Shown in pieces: positions 50,093 through 58,369 of a stretch of DNA of 64,000 nt. Under the pieces are notes generated by a model that ran no database searches, was not told the DNA's origin, and saw only the letters and a program-made list of their open reading frames with translations. The DNA comes from Gammaproteobacteria bacterium (GTDB lineage: Bacteria > Pseudomonadota > Gammaproteobacteria > Burkholderiales > Rhodocyclaceae): assembly GCA_018824085.1 (NCBI GenBank), contig JAHJHI010000050.1, forward strand, positions 1-64,000, read 5' to 3'. How positions within the stretch are numbered: position 1 is the stretch's first letter; every line of letters starts with the position of its first letter. The position numbers and the translations under genes are program-made.

Positions 50093-50526
50093 CCATGAAC
50101 CGCGCCTGCCGATACGCGACCGCTTCATTGCTGGTCCATGTGCTGCTGAACCGCGCGGCACATGCGGACACCACCCCCCTCATGCCATGCCCCGACCGCC
50201 CGAACTGCGTGTCGACGCAGGCCGACGGCAAGGCCAACATGCCGCCCATGCGCTACACCGGCGACGCGGGCGACGCGCAGGACGCGTTGCGCCGCGCCAT
50301 CCTGGCGCAGCCGCGCGCCGCCATCACGGCCGACCGGCCAGGCTACGTGGCGGCCGAATTCCGCTCGCGCGTCTTCGGTTTCGTCGACGCGGCGCAGTTC
50401 TCCCTAAACGCCGGCGTCATCCATTTCCGCAGCGGCGCACGCACCGGCTATTCGGACTTCGGCGTCAATCGCACCCGCATGGAAGCGATCACCCGCGCAT
50501 TCACCGCGACGGATTCGCTTCCGTAG
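50089..50526 (+). CDS. DUF1499 family protein
   Basis: The 145-residue product has a short hydrophobic N-terminus, perhaps a signal peptide, then the DUF1499 core: CPDRPNCVSTQ, the YVAAEFRSRVFGFVDAAQF stretch and the final GYSDFGVNRTRMEAI. Function of this family is unknown. ATG 50089 overlaps the peroxiredoxin stop; 50095 is an alternative. Its last 26 bases overlap the convergent histidine kinase gene. Confidence 0.82.
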   Translation: MTMNRACRYATASLLVHVLLNRAAHADTTPLMPCPDRPNCVSTQADGKANMPPMRYTGDAGDAQDALRRAILAQPRAAITADRPGYVAAEFRSRVFGFVDAAQFSLNAGVIHFRSGARTGYSDFGVNRTRMEAITRAFTATDSLP

Positions 50527-52252
50527 CGGGCGGCACCTGCGGATCCTGCGGCTGCAGCACGAAGCGCACGCAGCCGTCATGGTTGTGGTCCAGCGTCAGG
50601 TCGTAGCCGGCACCCTGTGCCAGCCGGGCTGACTGGAACAGCCCGACACCCAGACCGCTGGCCGACGGCACCGGCGCACGCAGCAGGTCGATGGCAAGCG
50701 CCGGGGTGATGGCGCTGCCGCCGTCCTCCACGCTGAGCCGCTCGCCACCGAGACGCAGCACGATGCCGATACCGGGCTCCGCCTGCCGCTTGTGCAGCGC
50801 ATTCGCCAGCAGGTTCTCGGCCACCGTCGTGTAGAGCGCGCCGGGCAGGCGCAGCGCCGGATCCGTGGCCCCTTCCACCGTCACGCCCTGTTCGGCGAAA
50901 CGCGCCGACATCGCCTGCAGCCACTGCGGCGCGGGCAGCCAGTCGCCGGTTGCCGGTTGCGGACGCCGCAGCTTTTCCAGCGTGGCTTCCAGGCGCGCAG
51001 TGATGACCGGCAACTGGCGCGCGAGCAAGGCGTTGGCGCGCGCCGAATGCGCCGGGTCCTCCGCTTCGCGCACCGCGTAGCACAGCGTGTTCAGCGACTG
51101 CAGCAGGTTCTTCACGTCATGCGTGAGCCGCGCGCCGGTGTCGTGGATCGCGGACAGATAGGACAGCCGGCGCAGCTCCTCGGCGCGCAATTGCGCCTGA
51201 TAGAACTGCCCCAGCAACTGCACCAGCAGGTTGAAGTGCCACACCAGCCCGCCTGACAGCGGACGCGCGGTAAATAGCGCCATGTCCAGCAAGGGATGGG
51301 CGAAGTCGTAGCGGTGGCTTGCAAGCTCGCCGAAGCGACCGCTGTGCGTGTCGGCCTGCGCGGCGCGCGCCTGCCATTCGCCACCGGAAATCAGCGGCAG
51401 CGCAAGCAGGCGGTTGGCCGCGCGCGCGACGAAATCTTCCGGCCGGCCGTCTTCCTGCGCCAGCGCAGCCAGGCTTTCCAGCCAGCGCTCGTACGGCATT
51501 GCGAGCGACAGCACGTAACGCGTGAACGCCACGCTGAGTCCGCCGAAGCCGGCGCGCGGATTCCACGCCCAGCTCATGATGACGAGCACGGTGGCGATCA
51601 CGCCCAGCGTGCCGAGCAGCGCGCGCGGGTAATCGACGTCGGCCAGCTGCATCGCGGCCAGCGTGCCGAGCGCCAGCACCGCCAGCAGCAGCAGCACGAA
51701 CAGTCCGGACACCAGATCCAGCACCTCGCGGTCGCGGTCGGCGCGCTCCTGTCCGGGAACCAGCAGCATGACGGTGAGTGCAAGCGGCGACAGCAGCAGC
51801 CCGAGCTGGTCGATGCCCTCGGGCGTGCGCAGCTCGGGCGGCAGCGCACGCGGCAGCGCGACGGTGAGCAGCGCGGTGATGAGATAGGCCAGCGCACCGA
51901 GGTAATGGATGCGCGGCCCGCGCGCGCGGGACAGGAATACCTTGCCGCCGATCAGGCCCGCGAGCAGCAGCATCCAGAGGCTCAGCAGCAGCGGACCGAA
52001 GCCCCACACGAAGACGGCGACGAGCACGCCCAGCACGACCAGTCCGCGCGTACTGAGCCGGTTCTGCGCGCGCACCAGCGGTTGCCAGATCAGCAGCAGG
52101 CCGATGTGGGGCAGCAGCGCGACGCGGCCAAGCTGCGTATCGTCACCGATCCACAGCAGCAGGTGCAGGCTGGCCAGCACGCAAAGCAGCAGCCAGGGCT
52201 GCAGCCGCGTGACGAGGCCGGCGAGCGCGCCGCCCATGTCGCGCCCGCTCAT
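50501..52252 (-). CDS. Membrane sensor histidine kinase, multi-span
   Basis: The 583-residue product has an N-terminal membrane region of about seven to eight segments (residues 18-235), a GAF-like linker (about 255-345) and a kinase core. The phosphoacceptor His (about 389) is in RLTHDVKNLLQSL. The HATPase shows ENLLANALHKR, the short box VEDGGSA and GLGVGLFQSARL. The layout recalls PrsK- or PilS-like kinases, but no cognate response regulator lies beside it. It is divergent from a pilin-like gene with a sigma-54-type promoter, which may be part of its output. Confidence 0.82.
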   Translation of the reverse strand: MSGRDMGGALAGLVTRLQPWLLLCVLASLHLLLWIGDDTQLGRVALLPHIGLLLIWQPLVRAQNRLSTRGLVVLGVLVAVFVWGFGPLLLSLWMLLLAGLIGGKVFLSRARGPRIHYLGALAYLITALLTVALPRALPPELRTPEGIDQLGLLLSPLALTVMLLVPGQERADRDREVLDLVSGLFVLLLLAVLALGTLAAMQLADVDYPRALLGTLGVIATVLVIMSWAWNPRAGFGGLSVAFTRYVLSLAMPYERWLESLAALAQEDGRPEDFVARAANRLLALPLISGGEWQARAAQADTHSGRFGELASHRYDFAHPLLDMALFTARPLSGGLVWHFNLLVQLLGQFYQAQLRAEELRRLSYLSAIHDTGARLTHDVKNLLQSLNTLCYAVREAEDPAHSARANALLARQLPVITARLEATLEKLRRPQPATGDWLPAPQWLQAMSARFAEQGVTVEGATDPALRLPGALYTTVAENLLANALHKRQAEPGIGIVLRLGGERLSVEDGGSAITPALAIDLLRAPVPSASGLGVGLFQSARLAQGAGYDLTLDHNHDGCVRFVLQPQDPQVPPATEANPSR

Positions 52253-52260
52253 CGCGTCAC

Positions 52261-52298
52261 GTGACCGGAAGAAGACACCGCTGTCGATATCCGGTCAC
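52261..52298. promoter_or_regulatory. Inverted repeat in the kinase-pilin divergent region
   Basis: GTGACCGGA (52261-52269) and TCCGGTCAC (52290-52298) form a perfect 9-bp inverted repeat with a 20-base gap. It lies about 120 bases upstream of the sigma-54-type site, where an enhancer-binding activator would be expected to bind. Confidence 0.5.
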
Positions 52299-52415
52299 AT
52301 TCATGCATCCGCACGTCGTGTGCGGCGCGCGCGGCCACAGACCTTTGCGGCGAAAACGCGAAAAAACGTTTCCGATTCAGCGCGCTGGAAGAAAAACTCC
52401 GGCTCGCACGAAGTT

Positions 52416-52431
52416 CGGCACAAAACCTGCA
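52416..52431 (+). promoter_or_regulatory. Sigma-54-type -24/-12 promoter of the pilin-like gene
   Basis: CGGCAC at 52416-52421 and CTGCA at 52427-52431 place GG and GC exactly ten bases apart, the hallmark of sigma-54 promoters. Transcription would start near 52441, just before the GGAGGA ribosome binding site. Confidence 0.65.
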
Positions 52432-52458
52432 TTGGACGGACTGAAACGGAGGATTCAC

Positions 52459-53151
52459 ATGAAAGCCAATCAACAGGGGTTCACGCTGGTCGAAATCGCC
52501 ATCGTGCTCGTCATTATCGGTCTGCTGCTCGGCGGCGTGCTCAAGGGGCAGGAACTGATCAACAGCGCCAAGGCAAAAAGTCTGGTCAGCGATTTCCGCA
52601 CCATGTCGACCGCCATCTACGCCTATCAGGACCGCTTCCGCTTCATGCCGGGCGATGATCCGGCCGCTGACCAGCATGTGGCCGGCACCAATGCAACAAC
52701 ACCCTCCAGCCCCGATGCACGCGGCAACGGCCGCATCGGCGGCGACTGGAATTCCACCACGGACACCGACGAATCGCGTCTCGTGTGGCAGCACCTGCGT
52801 CTGGCCAACCTGCTGACCGGCCCGACCGACGAGAGCGACGCCGCCTACGAGCCGCGCAACGCGGACAACGGCATCATCGGCATCACCAGCACCTCGCCGG
52901 TCAAACCGGCCGAAGGCACCGCTGCGGATTCCCGCCCGATGACCGGCGCCTTCTTCATCTGTTCGGCCGGCGTCACCGCCCGCCTCGCCCGTCAGGTCGA
53001 TTCGACGATGGACGACGGCGTCACCAACACCGGCAATGTACGCGCGATGGCCGAGACGGACGGCACGCCTTCGGCGGGCACGACGGCAACCAACATCGAC
53101 GCCGCCGCAGAAGCCGGCGCGCTGCGCTACACGGTCTGCGCGGCATTCTGA
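52459..53151 (+). CDS. Type IV pilin-like / pseudopilin protein
   Basis: The 230-residue product has a short prepilin leader MKANQQG, the cleavage site G/FTLVEIAIV with the conserved Glu at +5, and the hydrophobic helix IAIVLVIIGLLLGGVLKG. The globular part follows INSAKAKSLVSDFRTMSTAIYAYQDRF; two late cysteines (about 169 and 228) could make a C-terminal disulfide loop. No other pilus genes are adjacent. GGAGGA lies six to eleven bases before ATG 52459. Confidence 0.85.
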   Translation: MKANQQGFTLVEIAIVLVIIGLLLGGVLKGQELINSAKAKSLVSDFRTMSTAIYAYQDRFRFMPGDDPAADQHVAGTNATTPSSPDARGNGRIGGDWNSTTDTDESRLVWQHLRLANLLTGPTDESDAAYEPRNADNGIIGITSTSPVKPAEGTAADSRPMTGAFFICSAGVTARLARQVDSTMDDGVTNTGNVRAMAETDGTPSAGTTATNIDAAAEAGALRYTVCAAF

Positions 53152-53174
53152 ACGCAACGCGCCGCGTTCAGCCG

Positions 53175-53204
53175 AAAAGGGAGCCGCGCGGCTCCCTTTT
53201 CCCG
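53175..53204. terminator. Bidirectional intrinsic terminator
   Basis: AAAAGGGAGCC pairs with GGCTCCCTTTT (53175-53200, 4-base loop). The T run on the plus strand and the mirrored run on the minus strand let it serve both the pilin gene and the convergent antiporter gene. Confidence 0.9.
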
Positions 53205-53222
53205 TCTCCGCGCACCGCTCGA

Positions 53223-55193
53223 TCAGCCCTTGAGCAGTCGTGATTCGGCGCGCGCCAGTTCGGCCGGCTCGCCCAGCAGCACGACGACGTCACCGCTTTC
53301 GAATGCGAGATCCGAACTCGGCTCCAGCGCACGGATGCCGCGACGGCGGATGGCGCTGACCTCGACCCGGATGTCCTCGAAGTGGAATTCGTCGATGCGG
53401 TGGTCGACCGCCCAGGCGCCGGGCGCCAGCAACACCGAATGCAGCCGCTTGTGGTGCTGTTCCAGCAGCGACTCTTCCGCCAGATGGTCGCTGCCGCGAT
53501 ACAGGCCGCGCAGCAGGTGGTAACGGTCGCCGCGCAGCTGGCGGATGCGCTTGAGCACGCGATTGAGCGGAACGCCGAGCAGCACCAGCGCATGCGTCGC
53601 CAGCATCAGTGAGGATTCGAGCGACTCCGGCACCACTTCGGTGGCGCCGCCGGCCGACAGCTTGTCGTAGTCGCGCTCGTCGAACGTGCGCACGACGACC
53701 GGCAGGTCCGGGCGCAGTTCGTGGGCAAGATGGATGACGCGCAGCGCGGCGTCCGTGTCGACGAAGGTGATGACGACGATGGAGGCGCGCGCGATGCCGG
53801 CCGCAATCAGCGTTTCACGCTTGCCGGCGTTGCCGAACACCACGGTTTCACCGGCGGCGGCGGCCTCGCGCACGCGCTCGGGATCAAGATCCAGCGCGAT
53901 GAAGGACACGCCTTCCGTCTCAAGGAAACGCCCCAGATACTGCCCGTTTCGCCCGTAACCGCAGACGATGGCGTGACCGTCGGTCGCGAGCGACTGCGCG
54001 GCGATGGACGTGAGCTGCATGGAGCGCATCAGCCACTCCGACGGCACCAGCCGCAGCACGATGCGGTCGGCGTAGTGCGCGATGATGGGCGCGGTCAGCA
54101 GCGTCAGCAGCAGCGACGCCAGCACGATCTGCAGGATGCGGTCGGGGATCAGGTTGGCGGCGTCGGCCAGCGCCATCATGACGAAACCGAACTCGCCACC
54201 GGCGCACAGCCACAGGCCGACGCGCAGCGCATTGCCGGGCGACGAACCGAACAGGCGCGACGCGCCGGCCGCGACGACGAACTTGCCGGCCAGGATCAGC
54301 AGCACCGTCGCCAGCACATAGAACAATTCGGAAAACACCAGCGCCAGGTTGAGCCGCATGCCCACCGTCACGAAGAACAGTCCGAGCAGCACGTCGCGGA
54401 AGGGCTTGATGTCCTCTTCCACCTGGTAGCGGTACTGCGTTTCGGAAATGAGCATGCCGGCAAGAAAGGCGCCCAGCGCCAAAGAAAGCCCGGCCAGTTC
54501 GGTGGCGAACGCCATGCCCAGCGTCACCAGCAACACGTTGAGCATGAACAGTTCGGGCGACTTGCGCTGCGCCACCACGTAGAACCAGCGCTGCATCAGG
54601 CGCGGCCCCAGATAGAGGATGAGGGTCAGCGCGACGGTCGCCTTGACCGCTGCCAGTCCGAGCGCCTGCACGCTCTCTTCCGCACCGAGCGCCAGCACCG
54701 GAATGACGACGAGGAAGGGAACCACGGCCAGATCCTGGAACAGCAGCACGCCGACCACCTGACGGCCGTGCGCGGAATCCAGTTCGAGCCGCTCGACCAG
54801 CAGCTTGATCAGCACCGCCGTGGATGACATGGCGATGGCGCCGCCGACCGCGATCGCGCCCTTGATGCCCAGCCCGAACAGCGCCGCGCACGCCACGACG
54901 CCCGTCGCCGTCACGGCGACCTGCAGCGCACCCAGCCCGAACACCAGCCGTTTCATCGAGAACAGCTTGGGCAGCGAAAACTCCAAGCCGATGGAGAACA
55001 TCAGGAAGACGATGCCGTACTCGGCAAACTGCCGGGCCTCTTCGGTGTCGGGGATGAAGGCGAGCGCGTGCGGTCCGGCGAGCGCGCCGACCAGCAGATA
55101 GCCCAGGATGGGCGGCAGGCCGATGCTGCGAAACAGGCCGACCACCAGCACCGAGGCGGCAAGCAGGAGGAGTACCAGCTCTAGCGCAGACAT
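53223..55193 (-). CDS. KefB/CPA2-type cation:proton antiporter with RCK domain
   Basis: The 656-residue product has a 12-span CPA2 antiporter domain (about 1-385, with GLPPILGYLLVGALAGP and FSIGLEFSLPKLFSMK). A TrkA-N (RCK) domain follows at about 405-520 with GYGRNGQYLGRFLETEG and IALDLDPERV, then a TrkA-C domain at about 565-650. It most likely moves potassium against protons and is gated by nucleotide or glutathione binding, as in Kef/YbaL systems. No KefF/KefG-like regulator is adjacent. It is divergent from kdsD. Confidence 0.9.
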   Translation of the reverse strand: MSALELVLLLLAASVLVVGLFRSIGLPPILGYLLVGALAGPHALAFIPDTEEARQFAEYGIVFLMFSIGLEFSLPKLFSMKRLVFGLGALQVAVTATGVVACAALFGLGIKGAIAVGGAIAMSSTAVLIKLLVERLELDSAHGRQVVGVLLFQDLAVVPFLVVIPVLALGAEESVQALGLAAVKATVALTLILYLGPRLMQRWFYVVAQRKSPELFMLNVLLVTLGMAFATELAGLSLALGAFLAGMLISETQYRYQVEEDIKPFRDVLLGLFFVTVGMRLNLALVFSELFYVLATVLLILAGKFVVAAGASRLFGSSPGNALRVGLWLCAGGEFGFVMMALADAANLIPDRILQIVLASLLLTLLTAPIIAHYADRIVLRLVPSEWLMRSMQLTSIAAQSLATDGHAIVCGYGRNGQYLGRFLETEGVSFIALDLDPERVREAAAAGETVVFGNAGKRETLIAAGIARASIVVITFVDTDAALRVIHLAHELRPDLPVVVRTFDERDYDKLSAGGATEVVPESLESSLMLATHALVLLGVPLNRVLKRIRQLRGDRYHLLRGLYRGSDHLAEESLLEQHHKRLHSVLLAPGAWAVDHRIDEFHFEDIRVEVSAIRRRGIRALEPSSDLAFESGDVVVLLGEPAELARAESRLLKG

Positions 55194-55250
55194 AGGGATG
55201 TGTGGAGCAGCTTCAGTCAGCTTCAGACCGACCGTCTGTCGTGAGCGGGT

Positions 55251-55259
55251 TGTTATAAT
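55251..55259 (+). promoter_or_regulatory. Extended -10 promoter of the kdsD-lptA operon
   Basis: TGT-TATAAT is a perfect extended -10 element, 78 bases before the kdsD start, in the 143-base divergent gap with the antiporter gene. Confidence 0.7.
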
Positions 55260-55336
55260 CTGTTCCGATCATAACCGATCCGCCCCAACGCCCGCGCAAC
55301 GGGCTTGTCCCGGCACTTCCCGCCAACCAGGAAAAC

Positions 55337-56320
55337 ATGAGCCCTCCTTCCCCGACCGACGACGCACTGGCCGTCGCCCGCCGTGTACTCGACATCGAGG
55401 CGCGCGCGCTCGACGCACTTTCCGGCCGTCTCGGCGACGCGTTCACGCAAGCTGTCCGCCTGATTCTGGACAGCCCGGGTCGCGTCATCGTCAGCGGTCT
55501 CGGCAAGTCCGGCCACGTCGCGCGCAAGATCGCCGCGACGATGGCAAGCACCGGCACGCCGGCCTATTTCGTGCACGCGGCGGAAGCGCTGCACGGCGAC
55601 CTCGGCATGATCCATCGCGACGACGTGCTCATCGCGCTGTCGAATTCCGGCGAAACGGCGGAGCTGCTGGCCATCGTGCCGCTGGTGCGCCGTCAGGGCG
55701 GACGCACCGTGGCGATGACCGGCAGACCGGGATCCACGCTGGCAACGCTGGCCGACGTGCACCTGGACGCCGGCGTCGAGAAGGAAGCCTGTTCGCTGAA
55801 CCTCGCCCCGACCGCCAGCACCACCTGCGCACTCGCACTGGGCGACGCGCTGGCCGTGGCACTGCTGGACGCACGCGGTTTCCGCGAGGACGACTTCGCG
55901 CGCAGCCATCCCGGCGGCGCGCTGGGCCGCCGCCTGCTGACCCATGTGCGCGACGTGATGCGCCCGCGCGACAGCGTGCCGACCGTCACGGCCGGTACCA
56001 CGGTGAGCGAAGCCCTGCTGCAGGTGACGCGCGGCGGCATGGGCATGACGGTCGTGCTGGCCGGTGACGGCACGGTGGCAGGGGTATTCACCGACGGCGA
56101 CCTGCGCCGCGCGATCGACCGCCTGGGTGACGTGCGGACCGTGCCGGTAACCGACGTCATGAGCCGCCACCCGCGCTCGATCGCGGCGGGCCGGCTGGCG
56201 GCCGAAGCCGCCGAGGTGATGGAAACGAACCGCATCAGCCAGCTGCTGGTGCTCGACGAGGACGGCGCGCTGGCCGGCGCGCTGACCATGCACGACCTGA
56301 TGCAGGCCAAGGTGATATGA
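55337..56320 (+). CDS. kdsD: D-arabinose 5-phosphate isomerase KdsD
   Basis: KdsD converts ribulose 5-phosphate to arabinose 5-phosphate, the first step of Kdo synthesis. The 327-residue product has a SIS domain (about 40-170, with VIVSGLGKSGHVARKIAATMASTGTPAYFVHAAEALHGDLGM) and two CBS domains (about 205-325). It heads the operon kdsD-kdsC-lptC-lptA, with four-base overlaps throughout, matching the well-known order in E. coli and relatives. Confidence 0.95.
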   Translation: MSPPSPTDDALAVARRVLDIEARALDALSGRLGDAFTQAVRLILDSPGRVIVSGLGKSGHVARKIAATMASTGTPAYFVHAAEALHGDLGMIHRDDVLIALSNSGETAELLAIVPLVRRQGGRTVAMTGRPGSTLATLADVHLDAGVEKEACSLNLAPTASTTCALALGDALAVALLDARGFREDDFARSHPGGALGRRLLTHVRDVMRPRDSVPTVTAGTTVSEALLQVTRGGMGMTVVLAGDGTVAGVFTDGDLRRAIDRLGDVRTVPVTDVMSRHPRSIAAGRLAAEAAEVMETNRISQLLVLDEDGALAGALTMHDLMQAKVI

Positions 56321-56847
56321 GCGACGACACGGTACTGGCTGCAGCACGCGGCATCCGCCTCATGGGATTCGACGTCGATGGCGTGATGACCGACGGCACG
56401 ATCTGGTTCGGCCCCGATGGCGACATGATGAAGGGCTTCAACACGCTGGACGGGCACGGCCTGAAGATGCTGGCTGGCGCCGGCATCGAAGTCATCATCA
56501 TTTCCGGCCGCTCGTCGGCTGCGGTGCGCCACCGCGCGCAGAATCTCGGCATCACGACCACGCTGCTCGGCGTCGAGGACAAGCGCGAGGCGATGCGCGA
56601 GATTGCGGCCGGGCGCGGCATCGACATGGCGCAATGCGGCTACATGGGCGACGACATCGTCGATCTTCCCGTGCTGCGCGCCTGCGGTTTCTCGGCGGCA
56701 CCGGCCAACGCCCACTTCTTCGTGCGCCAGCACGTTGCCTGGGTCGGTGAGGCCGACGGCGGACGCGGCGCGGTGCGCGAAGTCTGCGAGTACCTGCTCG
56801 ACGCGCGCGGCGCGCTGGATGCGATGCTGCAGGACTGCCTGCGTTGA
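56317..56847 (+). CDS. kdsC: Kdo-8-phosphate phosphatase KdsC
   Basis: KdsC dephosphorylates Kdo-8-phosphate. The 176-residue HAD-type C0 enzyme has the nucleophile motif LMGFDVDGVMTDG, the IISGRSSAAV motif II, and the YMGDDIVDLPVL metal motif. Length and lack of a cap domain fit the tetrameric KdsC group. It overlaps kdsD (ATGA) and lptC (TTGA). Confidence 0.96.
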   Translation: MSDDTVLAAARGIRLMGFDVDGVMTDGTIWFGPDGDMMKGFNTLDGHGLKMLAGAGIEVIIISGRSSAAVRHRAQNLGITTTLLGVEDKREAMREIAAGRGIDMAQCGYMGDDIVDLPVLRACGFSAAPANAHFFVRQHVAWVGEADGGRGAVREVCEYLLDARGALDAMLQDCLR

Positions 56848-57416
56848 ACCGCCTGCTGCGGCAATCGCTGCCCATACTCATCCTGATTGCCTTTGCCGGC
56901 CTGACGGTCTGGCTGGAGCGCGTGACGCGCGTCGACGACGTACCGTCCACCGGCAAGCTGCGCCACGATCCGGACGTGATCGTCGACAATTTCACGCTGC
57001 GCCGCTTCGATGAAACAGGCGTCGTGCAGCACACGCTGACGGCCACGCAGATGCGCCACTATCCGGACGACGACTCGACCGAGCTCGACGCGCCCACCCT
57101 GCTCTACCTCGGCAAACTGTCGCCGACGCACATCACGTCCGAGCGCGCCACGCTGACAAAGGATGGCAAAGAAGCCATCCTGCGCGACAATGTGCGGGTT
57201 TTGCGTGAAGCTGGCGCCGGAAACGCCGAAATGACGCTGACGACGACCGTTCTTTACGTGTACCCGGAAGATGAAATCGCGCAGACCGACCAGCCGGTCC
57301 GCATCACGCAGGGCAAATCGGTCGCGACCGGCGTCGGCCTGCACGCCGACCGGGTCAAACAGGAATACACGCTGCAGTCCCGCGTGAAAGCAACCATCAT
57401 CAGAGCCCGCCCATGA
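56844..57416 (+). CDS. lptC: LPS transport protein LptC
   Basis: LptC is the bitopic inner-membrane part of the LPS bridge that hands LPS from LptFGB to LptA. The 190-residue product has one N-terminal membrane segment (about residues 8-24) and a beta-jellyroll with typical VDNFTLRRFDETGVVQHTL and VLYVYPEDEIAQTDQPVRI stretches. Translation appears to start at TTG 56844, overlapping the kdsC stop. Confidence 0.93.
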   Translation: MNRLLRQSLPILILIAFAGLTVWLERVTRVDDVPSTGKLRHDPDVIVDNFTLRRFDETGVVQHTLTATQMRHYPDDDSTELDAPTLLYLGKLSPTHITSERATLTKDGKEAILRDNVRVLREAGAGNAEMTLTTTVLYVYPEDEIAQTDQPVRITQGKSVATGVGLHADRVKQEYTLQSRVKATIIRARP

Positions 57417-57970
57417 CATCGCGCCCGACCGCCACCGGTCTGATCACCCTCGCCCTGCTGCTGTCTGCCGGCCTCCCCTCCACCGTTCGCGCCGAACGCG
57501 CCGACCGCGAGAAACCGGTGAATCTGGAAGCCGACAAGGCGACCGTGGACGACCGCACGCGCACCCATACCTTCGAAGGCAACGTTGTGTTCACGCAGGG
57601 CACGCTGACGATACGCGCCAACCGCATCGTCGTGACCCAGGACGCCAGCGGCTACCAGACGGGTGTCGCCACCAGCGGAGAAGGCGGTCTCGCCCGCTTC
57701 CGCCAGAAGCGTGAAGGGCAGGATCTCTGGCTTGAGGGCGAGGCGGAACGCATCGAACACGACGCCAAGACCGAAATCACCCGCTTCTACACGCGTGCCT
57801 ACGTGAAGAGCGGCGGCGACGAGGTGCGCGGCCAGTACATCCAGTACGACTCGATCAGCGAGAACTACACGGTGACCAATTCGGCCGACGCGAAGGCGGT
57901 TTCATCCGGCGGCGACCAGTCGAAGCGGGTGCGCGCCATCATCCAGCCCAAGACGGCACCGAAGGAGTGA
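57413..57970 (+). CDS. lptA: Periplasmic LPS transport protein LptA
   Basis: LptA forms the periplasmic beta-jellyroll bridge for LPS. The 185-residue product has a signal peptide (cleavage after VRA, about residue 26). The OstA-like core follows: NLEADKATVDDRTRTHTFEGNVVFTQGTLTI and RFRQKREGQDLWLEGEAERIEHD. It overlaps lptC by four bases. The expected next gene, lptB, is not found downstream; pqqA follows instead. Confidence 0.95.
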   Translation: MTSRPTATGLITLALLLSAGLPSTVRAERADREKPVNLEADKATVDDRTRTHTFEGNVVFTQGTLTIRANRIVVTQDASGYQTGVATSGEGGLARFRQKREGQDLWLEGEAERIEHDAKTEITRFYTRAYVKSGGDEVRGQYIQYDSISENYTVTNSADAKAVSSGGDQSKRVRAIIQPKTAPKE

Positions 57971-58101
57971 AGGCCGCCGGTTCATGAAAATCCTGAGCCT
58001 TCTTTCGCGGGCCGCCTGAGGCCGGCGGCGAGCGACACGCGCACCATGTGATTCATGCATGGCACTTCGCTGTGCCCGACGAACCACCTGAGGAGATCAA
58101 C

Positions 58102-58176
58102 ATGAACTGGCAAACCCCGGCAGCTACCGACCTGCGTTTCGGCTTCGAAATCACGATGTACGTCGCCAACCGCTGA
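58102..58176 (+). CDS. pqqA: PQQ precursor peptide PqqA
   Basis: A 24-residue peptide opens MNWQTPAATDLRFGFE and ends TMYVANR. It matches PqqA, whose Glu and Tyr are cross-linked to make the cofactor pyrroloquinoline quinone: Glu16 and Tyr20 stand in the conserved E-x3-Y spacing. A GAGGAG site lies before the ATG and a strong terminator follows 19 bases after the stop. No pqqB, C, D or E gene is in the window, so this is an orphan copy, as known in some methylotrophs. Confidence 0.93.
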   Translation: MNWQTPAATDLRFGFEITMYVANR

Positions 58177-58194
58177 TCCGGCGCAGGCACACGA

Positions 58195-58225
58195 AAAGCG
58201 GCGGGTTACCCCCGCCGCTTTTTTT
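58195..58225 (+). terminator. Intrinsic terminator of pqqA
   Basis: AAAGCGGCGGG pairs with CCCGCCGCTTT across a five-base loop, and the T run continues to 58225. It makes pqqA the last gene of its transcript. Confidence 0.93.
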
Positions 58226-58324
58226 CGTCCACCGGCAGCACACGTCCGATGCCGTGGAACCGGACACGCCACCCGCCGATCACAGTCCATCCGAACGTGT
58301 TAGAAAGTAGCTTGTCATGATGCC

Positions 58325-58349
58325 CCGACATCAGCGACGGTGATGTCGG
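58325..58349 (+). repeat. Hairpin just before the HD-GYP ribosome binding site
   Basis: CCGACATCA (58325-58333) pairs fully with TGATGTCGG (58341-58349), a 9-bp stem with a 7-base loop, followed within ten bases by GGGGAGG. It may be an operator or may affect translation. Confidence 0.4.
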
Positions 58350-58369
58350 CACCACGGGGAGGCGACGAG

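Noticed and set aside
58019-58090. Sigma-54-like GG/GC pair upstream of pqqA
   Set aside because: The spacing is 11 rather than 10 bases and the flanks do not match the consensus.
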